NCBI GenBank assembly: GCA_025934735.1
Contig: JAICWP010000004.1
Location: 228,640 to 292,639, forward strand
Length of the DNA stretch: 64,000 nucleotides
Direction: 5' to 3'
From: Terriglobales bacterium
GTDB taxonomy: Bacteria; Acidobacteriota; Terriglobia; Terriglobales; Acidobacteriaceae
Below the pieces are notes generated by a model. That model was not told the DNA's origin, did no database searches, and saw nothing but the letters and a program-made list of their open reading frames with translations. A program made the translations under genes and the position numbers. Below are positions 19,101 to 27,534 of the stretch, one piece after another. Positions within the stretch are counted from its first letter, which is position 1, and each line of letters starts with the position of its first letter.

Positions 19101-19647
19101 CAATCTGAATTCCGCCCTGCGGATTCTCCATGGCGGCGTGTTGCCAGTCATTGGCCTGCGCGCCCGGGGTGGCAAACATTACTTCCGTCAAATTGCGGTT
19201 GAGGATGGGCAGGCTGCTCAGTTCCTGGGTGCTCAGAGTGGTGCTGACGTCGGCCCGGTCCACCTTGAGCAGCGGCGTTTCCGCGGTAACCGTGACTTCG
19301 CTCTGGGCCGATTGGACCGCCAATCGGGCATCCACCCGCGTACTGGCGTCCACCTGTACATCGGCGGTGGCCTCGTAGCCCGCAAAACCTGCGGCTGATA
19401 CTTTGACGCGATAATGCCCGGCCAGTAAGTGGGTCTGCTCGAAATTGCCGGCAGCATTGCTCTTGGTGTTATAGGTCACTCCCCGGTCCATGTCGCTGAT
19501 GACCACGGAGGCATTGGGCACGGCCGCGCCACTAGGGTCGGTCACCGTGCCGCTGACGCTGCCATAAACCGCTTGGCCGAGCGCAAAACTAGGCAACAAC
19601 AGGATGAAAACCGCTGCCCCTAGAAGACGAAACGTGCGCAACTGCAT
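16174..19647 (-). CDS. Oar-like TonB-dependent outer-membrane receptor
   Basis: A 1157-residue outer-membrane protein. In order: signal peptide (1-25), carboxypeptidase-regulatory/CarboxypepD_reg beta-sandwich (about 28-110, GSVSGTVTDPSGAAVPNASV), a TonB plug (about 120-240) and a large beta-barrel ending in aromatic FGLHFRF, the usual Bam signal. This architecture is abundant in Acidobacteriota. The ATG at 19647 is chosen because GGAGG lies five bases upstream and it starts the signal peptide; 11 extra residues from 19680 are rejected. It would import a bulky substrate using TonB energy. Being next to two exported deacetylases suggests glycoconjugates, which is inference. Confidence 0.93.
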   Translation of the reverse strand: MQLRTFRLLGAAVFILLLPSFALGQAVYGSVSGTVTDPSGAAVPNASVVISDMDRGVTYNTKSNAAGNFEQTHLLAGHYRVKVSAAGFAGYEATADVQVDASTRVDARLAVQSAQSEVTVTAETPLLKVDRADVSTTLSTQELSSLPILNRNLTEVMFATPGAQANDWQHAAMENPQGGIQIDVNGQPFTHNGFLLDGTENSSPLLGIAVINPNIDSLQEFKVTTGNYDAQFGSVAGALLQATTKSGTNQFHGSGFEFLRNDFFNAKDRFSGLTLPLRWNQFGGSFGGPIKKDKLFFFADYQGTRRRRTASAVTTVPTNAERAGDLRALLGDYVCSNGSTSASPCASPLMVPTTEGGSIAAQAGMIFDPNTGNPDGSGRSAITSGGVPNLIPVAGPVTNIMKLLPQPNTAPGQVFNNYIGSGGEHFNSDQVDGRVDYNISEKLHFFGRYTLADFDMQAPGAYGGEAGGPGLNGLLFAGQSVDRNQSLALGATYTLSNTLITDFRFGAFRYRIRVQPNGVGTTPALDAGFPGLNLGTTETSGMPAFYVNGDGGFNFGYALEINQCNCPLKETENQFQWVNNWTKIHGNHTFGWGVDIRRDQQQRIPSDSHRSGEMNFNDATTGSATVDQLTNGSVTTGEGLASFLMADPASFNRYFTGIGFYPALRQTRLFLYVQDGWRATRKLTINYGMRYENYLPQYAAKPGGAGSFDPNTGEGLAAGIGTTPANMGVQAYNLGFAPRIGIAYQIQEKTVIRAGYGRSYTPSGLGAVFGQSPEYDPPITIPQSVNPPNNYTPVFNLLNGPPAPANPAINMTTGRFPLPNDLGVYYFFDPPSSYRVPLAETLNLTVQREITPTLTAELGYVGNLGRHIYVNPNANQAAPPSPNCLLSDPNPNDPNGCSNLDARRRFAKFGLTQGLYQTCNCDNSSYNSLQAKLQKRTSAGLDFLVTYTYSKAMANSEYGPFSNNLNWWQDHGPANFDRTQALSIAHVWQLPFGHGRHWGSSASKPMDMLLGGWVFSGISTFYSGLPFTPQVGDAPLVFADFNSFRPDAIGNPNVPNQSANQWFDPTAFVAPQGIGRNGDVRHNSMRGPGEALLNLSLGKTFTIAEGKTLEFSWENFNAINHVNLGQPANYVDSAGAGQITSTQTDMRQMQFGLHFRF

Positions 19648-19726
19648 AACCACCTCCACCCGGAAAATGAAAGAAACCATTCAGAAAACACGAATGCCAA
19701 GCTGCCAAACAGCGGAAAATGGGCGA

Positions 19727-19755
19727 ATTGTCACAGAGGTAAGCGGGGGAGTCAA
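19727..19755 (-). promoter_or_regulatory. Sigma-70-like promoter for the Oar-like receptor
   Basis: On the minus strand TTGACT (19755-19750) is followed after exactly 17 bases by GACAAT (19732-19727), about 80 bases ahead of the receptor start. The rest of the 449-bp gap 19648-20096 shows no gene. Confidence 0.55.
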
Positions 19756-20096
19756 GCGATTTCTAAATCGTTTCAAATGGCGCCGGCCGCTAAACATCTT
19801 CCGCTCAGCGCACTATGGGGGGATTTTGAGTTGGGCCGTTTCCTGTTTGCGGGAAAACTTTCTTGCCCGGTGTAGGGAATCTATTCAGGAGTGCGGCAAC
19901 GCCGTCAGGCGCGAGGTTGCATCTTGCCGCTTTGCTGCAAGGGCTTGCACCTGCTTGTTGCACTCCCTGAACAATGTCGTCGTACTCTGCTGATTAGACT
20001 GTATTTAGAGACAGGGTCAGTTATGCCGCTTAGGTCCGCCGATTGCGCTTGCCCGGTGCGGCGGCAGGTTCCGCGGTTTTACCGCCCGCCTATTTC

Positions 20097-20537
20097 ATGA
20101 CCCGAGTAGCACTTCTGCTTGCGCTTTTATTGCCAGTATCGTGCCTGGCAGCGGTAGCTCCCTCCCCCCTGATTTCCTCAGCGGCCTTCCATGACGCCCT
20201 TGCCGCCAAGCTGGCGGACGGCCGCGTGCATCTTTTGAAGTTCCAGCCCCTGGAAGAAGCCGATGTAGAGATGCAGTGCGAGTCCACAGAGCCGCCGCAA
20301 GCCCTGGCCACGCCCCACAGTTGGGTGGCGGCCATCCCTGACAACACCAAAATTGTTGTGAATTTCATCATCGGCACTGACGGTCAGGTCTATAGCCCGT
20401 TTGTGCTCGACGGTTCCGGCACCCATACCCTGTTCCGCAAACTGGTGGAGGAAGTGCGTCGGTGGCACTATCGCCCGGCGCTGTGCAACGGCGTGCCAAC
20501 CGATGCCGAAGTGAAGGTCCAGCTCTCCAGCCGTTAG
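20097..20537 (+). CDS. Exported protein with TonB C-terminal-like domain
   Basis: A 146-residue protein: signal peptide (about 1-18, MTRVALLLALLLPVSCLA) then a domain whose last 65 residues resemble a TonB C-terminal domain (NFIIGTDGQVYSPFVLDGSG, LVEEVRRWHYRPALCNG, AEVKVQLSS). Unlike true TonB it lacks the membrane anchor and proline spacer, so it cannot itself transduce energy across the inner membrane. The Cys at the signal-peptide end (PVSCLA) could also be a weak lipobox. The start at 20097 is set by the signal peptide; the upstream in-frame ATG at 20043 adds an unlikely leader. Confidence 0.7.
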   Translation: MTRVALLLALLLPVSCLAAVAPSPLISSAAFHDALAAKLADGRVHLLKFQPLEEADVEMQCESTEPPQALATPHSWVAAIPDNTKIVVNFIIGTDGQVYSPFVLDGSGTHTLFRKLVEEVRRWHYRPALCNGVPTDAEVKVQLSSR

Positions 20538-20575
20538 CGCCTGACCCTTTATTTCCAGAACTATTGGTTGTGGCG

Positions 20576-23017
20576 CTATTCGTAACGCAGCGCGATCAGA
20601 GGGTCCACCGCCGTGGCCCGTCTCGCTGGAATCGCGCAGGCGGCTAAGCCAACCCCCACCAATACGGCCACCACAACCAGAAAGGTCACCGGATCCCTGG
20701 CCGAAACGCCCCACAGTTGGCTGGAGATAAAGCGGGTCACGAACATACTCGCAATCTCACCCAGGATCAGTCCCAGGCCGATTAGCCCTAAGCCGTTGAA
20801 CAGCACCATGCGCAGGATGGCTCCGCGCTCTGCTCCCAGCGCCATGCGAATCCCAATTTCGTGGGTGCGCAGCGAAACCGAGTACGACATGACGCTAAAC
20901 ACTCCTACCGCCACCAGCGCCAGGCCGATGCCGGCAAAAATCGCGATGAGGATCATGCTGAACTCGGGCTTGGAATAAGTGTTGCGCTGCAGGAAGCTTT
21001 CCATGGACCCGGTGTCGCTGGTGGCGACGTTGGGATCCACGGACCAGATTTGTTTTTCGATGCTGGGCAGCAGCGAGCCAGGGTCAACCGCGGTACGCAC
21101 CAGAATCGCACCGCTTAACGACGCGACGGCCGTATATGGAACGAACACCTCCGGCATGGCGGGATCCTGCAGGCCACGATTCTTGGAATCGCCTACCACC
21201 CCGATGATTTCAAAATAAGCGTTGTGGGGCAGGTCCGGCTCCTCATCGAGAGCGTTGAACTTTATTGTGTGGCCGAGGGGATCTTCCTTGCCAAAGTAGT
21301 TTCGCGCCAGCGCCCGATTGATGACGGCGACGCGCCTTCCTGACGCCACATCAGCTTCCGACAGCAAGCTGCCTCGGAGCAGCGGAATTTGCAGGGTGCG
21401 GAAGTAGCCTTCGCTGCACAGCTGCGCCATGGTCATCCATGGGGCCGAGTGTGGCTTGCCGGGAATGGTGACGTCGCTCCGCGGCCCTCCGAACGGGGGC
21501 CGCCCCAGGGACTGAGAGGCAGATATCACCCCCGGCAAGGTGCTCACCCGCCGCAGTAGTTCCTGAAAGAAGACGCTCCTCTGCTGCGGTGTTTTGTAGC
21601 GAGCCTCGGGAAGAGGCGTGGGTACCACCAGCACATTGCGCGGGTTCATCCCCAGATCAACGTGCTCCAGGGCAAAGAGCGTGCGCAGCATCAGTCCCGC
21701 GCCCACCAGCAACATAATAGAGAGCGCCACCTCTCCCACCACCAGCGCCGACCGCAGCTTGCCCCGGCGGAGTTCCGTTCCTGTGCCCCGGCTGCTGTCC
21801 TTGAGGCGGGTCTGCAGGTCTCCCCTCACCGCATAGAGCGCGGGAACCAGGCCGCAGAGCAAGGTGGTGAGAGCGGCGACCAGCAAGGCAAACCCCAATG
21901 CGCCGCCGCTCATGACTACTGCGGTCTCCGCTGGAATGGTGTCAGGCGGAATGACCTTAATCACGAGCCCCAGGCCAACATAGGCAAACACACAGCCGAT
22001 CGCGCACGCGGCGAGGGCCAGGGCAAAGCTTTCTACCAGCAACTGCCGGATGATGCGGCCCCGGCTGGCGCCCACCGAGGCCCGAATGGCGATTTCCTTT
22101 TGCCGGGCCGTGGCGCGCGCCAGCAACAAATTGGCCACATTGCTGCACGCGATCAAAAGCAGCATTCCCACCGCGGCTGCCAGCATGTAAATGACGCTGC
22201 GAAACTGGCGTATCACCTCGTCCAGGAGTGTGTGCGCCGAGGTGGTGAACTGCTTGGGATAGTCGCTGGGGTACTCCTTTGCCAGTCTCCGGGCCACGAT
22301 GTCGAATTGCGCGGCCACCTGCGCCAGAGTAATTCCCGGCTTCATCCGGCCCAGGGTCCACCACCACATGTGCTGGGTGGCGGCATCGCTGGCATGGATG
22401 TTGTAGGGCATCCACATATCTGCATCGCCCAGCAGGAAGCGCGGCGGCATGATGGCCACCAGCGTCCTGCGCTCGCCGTTTAGGGTAAAGGTGGTGCCCA
22501 GGATTTTTGGATCGCTGTTAAACTCCTTCCTCCAAAGCCGGGAACTCATGGCGAACACGGGCGGCGCTCCGGGGCGAGCATCGTTGCTTGTGATAGGACG
22601 CCCCAGCATGGGCTGAACCCCAAGAAACTCAAAAGTATTGGGGGTTTCGAAATGGCCATTCGCCAGCTTGGTCCGGCCGCCCACCGTGTAGAACACGTCC
22701 GCGCCGGCATCGCCCATGACGTCTTCGAACACGTTCAGCTGCTTGCGCAATTCGAGAAAGACGGGAGTCACGTTGGAAGTGTTGCCGTAATCCTCTGGAG
22801 GGCGCTCTACATCCCGCACATAGACATTGACCAGCCGATTAGCCCGCGTATAGGGGAATGGATGCAGCAGGACAGAATCAATGACGCTGTAAATTACCGT
22901 GGTCGCGCCGATGCCGAGGGCAAGGGCAAAGATGGCGAGCAAGGCGAAGGTTCGGTCTTTGCGGAAGCCACGCAAGGCGTAGCGGAAGTCCTGCACCAGC
23001 CAGCCCAGTTGATTCAC
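20576..23017 (-). CDS. MacB-like duplicated orphan permease (ADOP family)
   Basis: An 813-residue inner-membrane protein built from two FtsX-like permease modules, each with a MacB-type periplasmic domain. The first helix is near 25-45, three helices with CSNVANLLLARATARQKEIAIRASVGASRGRI near 275-400, and the C-terminal module ends IPARRATAVDPLIALRYE. The length and duplication match TIGR03434-type acidobacterial orphan permeases, which usually lack an adjacent ATPase, as here. Substrate is unknown. It converges on the TonB-like gene, leaving 38 bases between stops. Confidence 0.9.
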   Translation of the reverse strand: MNQLGWLVQDFRYALRGFRKDRTFALLAIFALALGIGATTVIYSVIDSVLLHPFPYTRANRLVNVYVRDVERPPEDYGNTSNVTPVFLELRKQLNVFEDVMGDAGADVFYTVGGRTKLANGHFETPNTFEFLGVQPMLGRPITSNDARPGAPPVFAMSSRLWRKEFNSDPKILGTTFTLNGERRTLVAIMPPRFLLGDADMWMPYNIHASDAATQHMWWWTLGRMKPGITLAQVAAQFDIVARRLAKEYPSDYPKQFTTSAHTLLDEVIRQFRSVIYMLAAAVGMLLLIACSNVANLLLARATARQKEIAIRASVGASRGRIIRQLLVESFALALAACAIGCVFAYVGLGLVIKVIPPDTIPAETAVVMSGGALGFALLVAALTTLLCGLVPALYAVRGDLQTRLKDSSRGTGTELRRGKLRSALVVGEVALSIMLLVGAGLMLRTLFALEHVDLGMNPRNVLVVPTPLPEARYKTPQQRSVFFQELLRRVSTLPGVISASQSLGRPPFGGPRSDVTIPGKPHSAPWMTMAQLCSEGYFRTLQIPLLRGSLLSEADVASGRRVAVINRALARNYFGKEDPLGHTIKFNALDEEPDLPHNAYFEIIGVVGDSKNRGLQDPAMPEVFVPYTAVASLSGAILVRTAVDPGSLLPSIEKQIWSVDPNVATSDTGSMESFLQRNTYSKPEFSMILIAIFAGIGLALVAVGVFSVMSYSVSLRTHEIGIRMALGAERGAILRMVLFNGLGLIGLGLILGEIASMFVTRFISSQLWGVSARDPVTFLVVVAVLVGVGLAACAIPARRATAVDPLIALRYE

Positions 23018-23159
23018 GCGTGCCTCGCAGTTCTACTTTGCCGAACTGGAAAACGCAATCCCGGAACAGCGAAGTCATTGTGGCTCCGGTATTTGGCCCA
23101 TGTCAAACCTGTAGTTTTCAATCTCGAAGGGTGATGCCACAGTCGCCAATCGACGACTT

Positions 23160-24527
23160 TCACTTTCCTGCCCGGCATTCGACCTGCATCCGCAGACCGT
23201 AGCGAGGGCGCAAAGTGATGAGCGGCTGCGGTTCCACCTTGTGGCCGGGCACCAGGCGAAGCCTCCATTTCTGGCCGATGGTAGCCAGCGCCAGCACCCC
23301 TTCCATCCAGGCAAAGGATTCGCCAATGCACTGCCTGGGTCCGGCGCCGAAGGGGGAATAGGCCAGCTTGGGCCGCATGGCTTTGGCTTCAGGCGTGAAG
23401 CGCTCAGGATCAAAGCGCAAAGGATCAGGATAGTAGCGCGGGTCGCGGTGCATCACGTACTGGCTCATGAGCACGGTGGTGCGCGCCGGGAGCCAGTAGG
23501 GCCCGAGGGCGAAATCGTGCAGCGCGCGCCTTCCCATGGCCCAGGCCGGAGGATAGAGGCGCATGGACTCCGCCAGTATCATTTCCGTATAGCGCAGGCG
23601 CGGCAGGTCATCCACGGAAGGAAGCCTCCCGTCCAGCACCAGGTCAATCTCAGCGTGGAACTTCTCCTCCGCTTGCGGATTTTGCGACAGTAGGTACCAG
23701 GTCCAGCTCAATGCGTTGGCAATAGTTTCGTAGCCGGCGAGGAAAATGGTGATGACCTGGTCGCGCAGGTAGGGCGTGTCCTGTGGATCAGGAAACGCCT
23801 CCAGCAGCATGGCGAGCAGGTTTTCGCCGCTTCCCTGCCGGCGCGCCTCGATCATGCGATACACGGTCGCATACAGGTCGCCGCGGGCGCGCTTGAAAGT
23901 ACCCACCTTGGGAAGCGGCAAGTTGACCAATACCTCCGCCGCCGGCATCACGATCATGTAGTTGTACATGCCCATAATGGTGTTGATGGCGGCGGCCAGT
24001 TGACGTGCCTCTTCGCCTAGCACCGTGCCGAACAGCGTTTGCGCCACGATGGCGAGCCCCATTTCCATCATGTGGAGGGAGACGTCCATCACCGCCCCAT
24101 CTTCCCAGCGATCGCGGGCGCGCCGCGCATTCTGCACCATGGCCTCAGCGTAGGCGCCGATGTGCTGGCGGTGGAAGGCGGGCGCTGCCGCCTGGCGCTG
24201 CCGGCGATGGGCCGCGCCCTCGGCCGTGATCATGCCCTTGCCCAGCAGCAACTCGGAGCGGCGCACGGTGCGCTCTTTTTCGAAATTGTCGTTCTGGTTG
24301 ACCAGCACCTCGCGGATGAGCTCAGGATTGCTGAGGAAAAGGATGTGCTCGCGACCCAACTGGTGGTGCACCACGTCGCCGTATTCCCGCGCTAGTTGCT
24401 GAAAGAGCGTGATGGGGTCCGCGGGACGGAATCGGTGCAGCGCGAACCACAGCAGGCCGTGCCTGGGTCCGGGAGGAAAGGAGTAGCCGCGGCGGGGCAA
24501 AACGGGTTGTTGCAAGCCGGCGCTCAT
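23160..24527 (-). CDS. Cytochrome P450
   Basis: A 455-residue haem monooxygenase. The haem-ligand loop is FGAGPRQCIGES with C400; the K-helix motif is ESMR; the I-helix oxygen-activation motif is AGYETIA, where the usual acid-Thr pair is E-T. No signal or membrane anchor is visible. It resembles class I bacterial P450s of the CYP102/CYP110-like fatty-acid or terpenoid type, but no ferredoxin or reductase gene is adjacent and the substrate cannot be assigned. It lies alone, 142 bases upstream of the orphan permease on the same strand. Confidence 0.93.
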   Translation of the reverse strand: MSAGLQQPVLPRRGYSFPPGPRHGLLWFALHRFRPADPITLFQQLAREYGDVVHHQLGREHILFLSNPELIREVLVNQNDNFEKERTVRRSELLLGKGMITAEGAAHRRQRQAAAPAFHRQHIGAYAEAMVQNARRARDRWEDGAVMDVSLHMMEMGLAIVAQTLFGTVLGEEARQLAAAINTIMGMYNYMIVMPAAEVLVNLPLPKVGTFKRARGDLYATVYRMIEARRQGSGENLLAMLLEAFPDPQDTPYLRDQVITIFLAGYETIANALSWTWYLLSQNPQAEEKFHAEIDLVLDGRLPSVDDLPRLRYTEMILAESMRLYPPAWAMGRRALHDFALGPYWLPARTTVLMSQYVMHRDPRYYPDPLRFDPERFTPEAKAMRPKLAYSPFGAGPRQCIGESFAWMEGVLALATIGQKWRLRLVPGHKVEPQPLITLRPRYGLRMQVECRAGK

Positions 24528-24839
24528 TCGGTTCGGCTACCAGTCGCCGGCTGATGGAAAGTCTTCACTCCGCCCATTGCCGCCGCTGAGTCCCTATTCC
24601 ATGATGCCATAAGGCGAAGCCGATGGCCGGCCTCCTCCCACCGAAACGGCGGTGAAAATGCACAAAGGCTTCTCGACATTAGTTCGTGTAACGATACTTA
24701 TTCGGAAGATTAATCAATTCGTCCGTAGGCATCCTGCCGCTGAAGACGCGCCATCGGTTCCATTAGAAACAGTTAACAAACACCGGGCGATGGGTTCGAG
24801 CCTCCAGCAACTCGGAGCCGCGGCGGCCAAGGAGCAGAC
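24528..24839. other. Intergenic region, 312 bp
   Basis: Divergent spacer between the P450 and receiver-like genes; it should hold both promoters. It becomes AT-richer near 24670-24780, typical of promoter DNA, but I cannot name a -35/-10 pair with confidence. No gene seen. Confidence 0.5.
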
Positions 24840-25325
24840 TTGAACGTGCAATACAGGGCGGCAGTGAGCCGAAGGTTGGGTCAGATCAGCGAAAGGTTGC
24901 GGCGCTGCTTTGGCCAGCAGCATAGGCCGGAGCCCAAAATCCTGGTTGTCCGGGGCAGCCGCATGGCAGGCGAAATGGCGAAGCTCCTCAAGCGGCACGG
25001 GGCAAATATTGAAATGGCTGACCGTCCCGCGCTCTTCGACCTGGCACGCCGTACTCAGCCGGCTCTGATCGTGAGCGACCTCTCCATCAGCGGCATCTCG
25101 GAGATGGAAGACGCGGTGTGCCTGCGGCAGTTGCTGCCCGACTGCAAGGTGATGCTGTTTTCTGGCCAGGGGCTCCGGCGCGCCTCCTTCCCCCGCGAAT
25201 CGGAACTCGAACTGGTGCGCACCATTGAACACCTGTGCAGCGACTCGCTTAGCGGGCACATGCTCTGGCTGGATCTGGCACGATTCATCCAGGGCGCGCC
25301 ACGGCACAGGTCCATGGCCGCCTGA
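24840..25325 (+). CDS. Degenerate response-regulator receiver-like protein
   Basis: A 161-residue protein whose middle (about 33-115) follows the receiver alternation: ILVVRGSRMAGEMAKLLKRHG, PALIVSDLSISG, DCKVMLFSGQG. The phospho-acceptor Asp is kept (SDLS), but the acidic pair after the first strand is replaced by RGS, and the fifth-strand lysine is not evident. It may therefore be a pseudo-receiver that acts by protein contact. There is no output domain. The start is TTG at 24840, supported by AAGGAG five bases upstream. No histidine kinase is nearby. Confidence 0.7.
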   Translation: MNVQYRAAVSRRLGQISERLRRCFGQQHRPEPKILVVRGSRMAGEMAKLLKRHGANIEMADRPALFDLARRTQPALIVSDLSISGISEMEDAVCLRQLLPDCKVMLFSGQGLRRASFPRESELELVRTIEHLCSDSLSGHMLWLDLARFIQGAPRHRSMAA

Positions 25326-25343
25326 GCGACTGGAACACCGCGG

Positions 25344-26741
25344 TCAATTGGTGACACGCAACTGCACCGACACTGAGTACGATGCCGACGAAGATTGGGC
25401 GACCACATTAACGATATAAGTTTGTTGACGAGTTGTGACGGCAGCGTTGGTTGGCGACGCTGCTCCGCCACCACAGCCAAAGGAGAGCACAACCGCCGCC
25501 AGCACCGCCGGCGCAGCCACAAAGAGCCACCATTTGCGTTTCGCGCCGCCGCCCGAAAGCACCGCCAGACCGGGCAATCCCAGCCATAGTGCCAGCTCGG
25601 GACCAGTTCGGCGGCCGAACGCCGGCAGCCGGGCCCACGACGAAGGAGGCACGGAAATGGTGAGCGTCGTGTTCCCGCCCCCGCTGCCGGACTGAACCGT
25701 CGTCGGCAAAAATGAACACTTCACATTGGGAGGCAGTTTGGCGCAGGAAAACCTCACATCGCTGTTGTAGAAACCGCTCACCGGCTGCACTCGCAGAGAA
25801 TACCGCGCGGGCTGGCCCGCTCTTGCTGAGGCGGTACCCGGGGAGGCGCTGAGGGGAGTAACGAAGAAATCCGTCATGGGCGCGCTATTCACCGCTGCGC
25901 CCGGACAACTATCGGTGGCCAGCGCCTGGCACACGGTGGCGAGCAGGCTTTCGTGGTTGTAGAACGTTGGCGATTGGAATCCCGGCTTCACGTTAGGGCC
26001 AGCAACCACTACCAGCACTCGGCCGCCGCAGTCGGGGCTGCTGCTGCTGGCATTGCAGCGAAAATCAATATTGCTCCCCAGGTTACCCTCATCGAACACC
26101 ACAAACAGCAGGCCATCGCCACCAGGCTGAAACTCCGGCTGCCCCAGGATGGGAGGGAGATACTGGTGCAGCCACTCGTCCGCAATCTGCAGGCTGCCAT
26201 CATGCGCATCGTGATTTAGATCGGGCGTGATGTAGTTGTAATTCGCGGTGGAATGATTGGCCAGGTCGGAAGCCAGCTGCTGGATGGGGACTATGTCATT
26301 TCGCAAGTTGCTATTAGCCACATCGGTGAAGTAAGCCAGCGGATTGTGGCGCTTCACGTACGGTCCTGACCACAGGCCCAGAAATCCCGTTTGCGGCAGT
26401 TGCTCCTGGTAAGAGCGGAAGCTCAGGCCCTTACGCAGCAGGTGGCGGACGATGTTGTCCACGTCGAACGTGTTCGGCGTGCTGTCATCGGTGGTCACCG
26501 TCTGACCCGCGGTCAGGTGCATGAGCGCGGAAATAGAATTGTGCATGTCCGCGTAGTACTGGGTGGCAATGCCGTAGTGCTTGCCCAATGACATCAGATA
26601 AGGCATAGATCCAGCAGCATCTTCGAAGCTGTGATTCTCTTCGGTAACGATCCAGACGTGCCGAGAGCGTGGCACTTGCGCCGCGCCGTACATCGAAAAC
26701 AGGCACACGAGCCCTACGAGCACGAGCAGTGCTTTTTTCAT
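25344..26741 (-). CDS. Exported phosphoesterase (acid phosphatase-like) with C-terminal membrane tail
   Basis: A 465-residue protein. Signal peptide (about 1-21) leads to a PF04185-type phosphoesterase domain (about 27-300): WIVTEENHSFED near the N-terminus, YNYITPDLNHDAHDG in the middle and VVFDEGN further on, the metal-binding signatures. It continues with an Ig-like stretch, one hydrophobic segment (WWLFVAAPAVLAAVVLSFGC, with a Cys) and a short tail. The order of domains suggests an enzyme displayed outside the inner membrane. A second enzyme of the same family is encoded at 27535-29238 with a different architecture. Confidence 0.88.
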   Translation of the reverse strand: MKKALLVLVGLVCLFSMYGAAQVPRSRHVWIVTEENHSFEDAAGSMPYLMSLGKHYGIATQYYADMHNSISALMHLTAGQTVTTDDSTPNTFDVDNIVRHLLRKGLSFRSYQEQLPQTGFLGLWSGPYVKRHNPLAYFTDVANSNLRNDIVPIQQLASDLANHSTANYNYITPDLNHDAHDGSLQIADEWLHQYLPPILGQPEFQPGGDGLLFVVFDEGNLGSNIDFRCNASSSSPDCGGRVLVVVAGPNVKPGFQSPTFYNHESLLATVCQALATDSCPGAAVNSAPMTDFFVTPLSASPGTASARAGQPARYSLRVQPVSGFYNSDVRFSCAKLPPNVKCSFLPTTVQSGSGGGNTTLTISVPPSSWARLPAFGRRTGPELALWLGLPGLAVLSGGGAKRKWWLFVAAPAVLAAVVLSFGCGGGAASPTNAAVTTRQQTYIVNVVAQSSSASYSVSVQLRVTN

Positions 26742-26932
26742 GACTATCTCCCACCCCGTTGTTTGCCGCAGGATGACGGCAATAACGGAAGAGACGTGCA
26801 GGATTTTCTGGAACGCGCCTCGGACGCGCAGATTCAGAGTAGGCGATTCCGCAAGCTCGGACTATAGGTGAGTTGGCTGAGAGAACTTACGATTTAATTC
26901 CTAGCGGTGCTCGAGCCAGCCTGAGACATTTT

Positions 26933-27358
26933 TCAGTGCGCCAGGTTCCAACTGCCGGCTGTGGTTGAGCCCAACGCATTGAGGCCAATGACCCAGCGCT
27001 CCATTTTGTGGTGCCCGGTGCGATGCAGCAGATAACTAGTGAGCAGCGGCCCGCCAACCCCGAAGCCATAACTGAACACAGCTTGGCCGGCCCAACCATG
27101 GTTCACAAAGGCAGCGCCTAAGGGATTGAGTTCGTTGATTGGCCGCCCGCTAAGGTTTCGGCGAGTGGTGATGGCGTCATAAGTTTCCGCCGCAACATTC
27201 CAGCCCTGCAGGGCCAAGTTGGTCTTATCGAAGAAATGATGCGTCGGGAGCGGAGCGGAAACGAACGATGAACTCGGAACCGGAGTCTTAGTCGGAATCT
27301 GCTGGGCCGAACAAGCTACGGCCAGCAGCAGGAAGAGGAATCCAGGAACCTTGTGCAT
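26933..27358 (-). CDS. Hypothetical exported protein
   Basis: A 141-residue protein of unknown function. A signal peptide (MHKVPGFLFLLLAVACSA) is followed by a region with HHFFDKTNLALQGWNVAAETYDAITT and Gly-rich hydrophobic segments (AVFSYGFGVGGPLLTSYLL), suggesting membrane association after export. The pattern recalls small acidobacterial proteins of about 140 residues annotated as hypothetical. The ATG at 27358 is set by the signal peptide; 48 upstream in-frame residues contain a Cys-rich stretch unlikely to be coding. Confidence 0.65.
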   Translation of the reverse strand: MHKVPGFLFLLLAVACSAQQIPTKTPVPSSSFVSAPLPTHHFFDKTNLALQGWNVAAETYDAITTRRNLSGRPINELNPLGAAFVNHGWAGQAVFSYGFGVGGPLLTSYLLHRTGHHKMERWVIGLNALGSTTAGSWNLAH

Positions 27359-27534
27359 TGTTGGGGCGGAGTCTAGCAGAGTAGCTGTCGAAAGGCAGCA
27401 ACAATCTTCCTCAACTCTGTTCATAAATTGCAAATTACTGATTGTGCAAGAAATCCAGAGAGCCGCGCCAGACAGGCCAACCGGCAGTTTCGGGCAGTTC
27501 ATCTCAAAAAATACGAACTCACCAGAGGAGCAAC

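Noticed and set aside
20535..20578. TAGCGCC/GGCGCTA inverted repeat between convergent genes
   Set aside because: Only seven pairs with a 30-base loop; too weak for a terminator call.
24785..24830. tRNA-like GGGTTCGAGCC
   Set aside because: The flanking bases do not form a T-stem or acceptor stem, and no anticodon arm is present.
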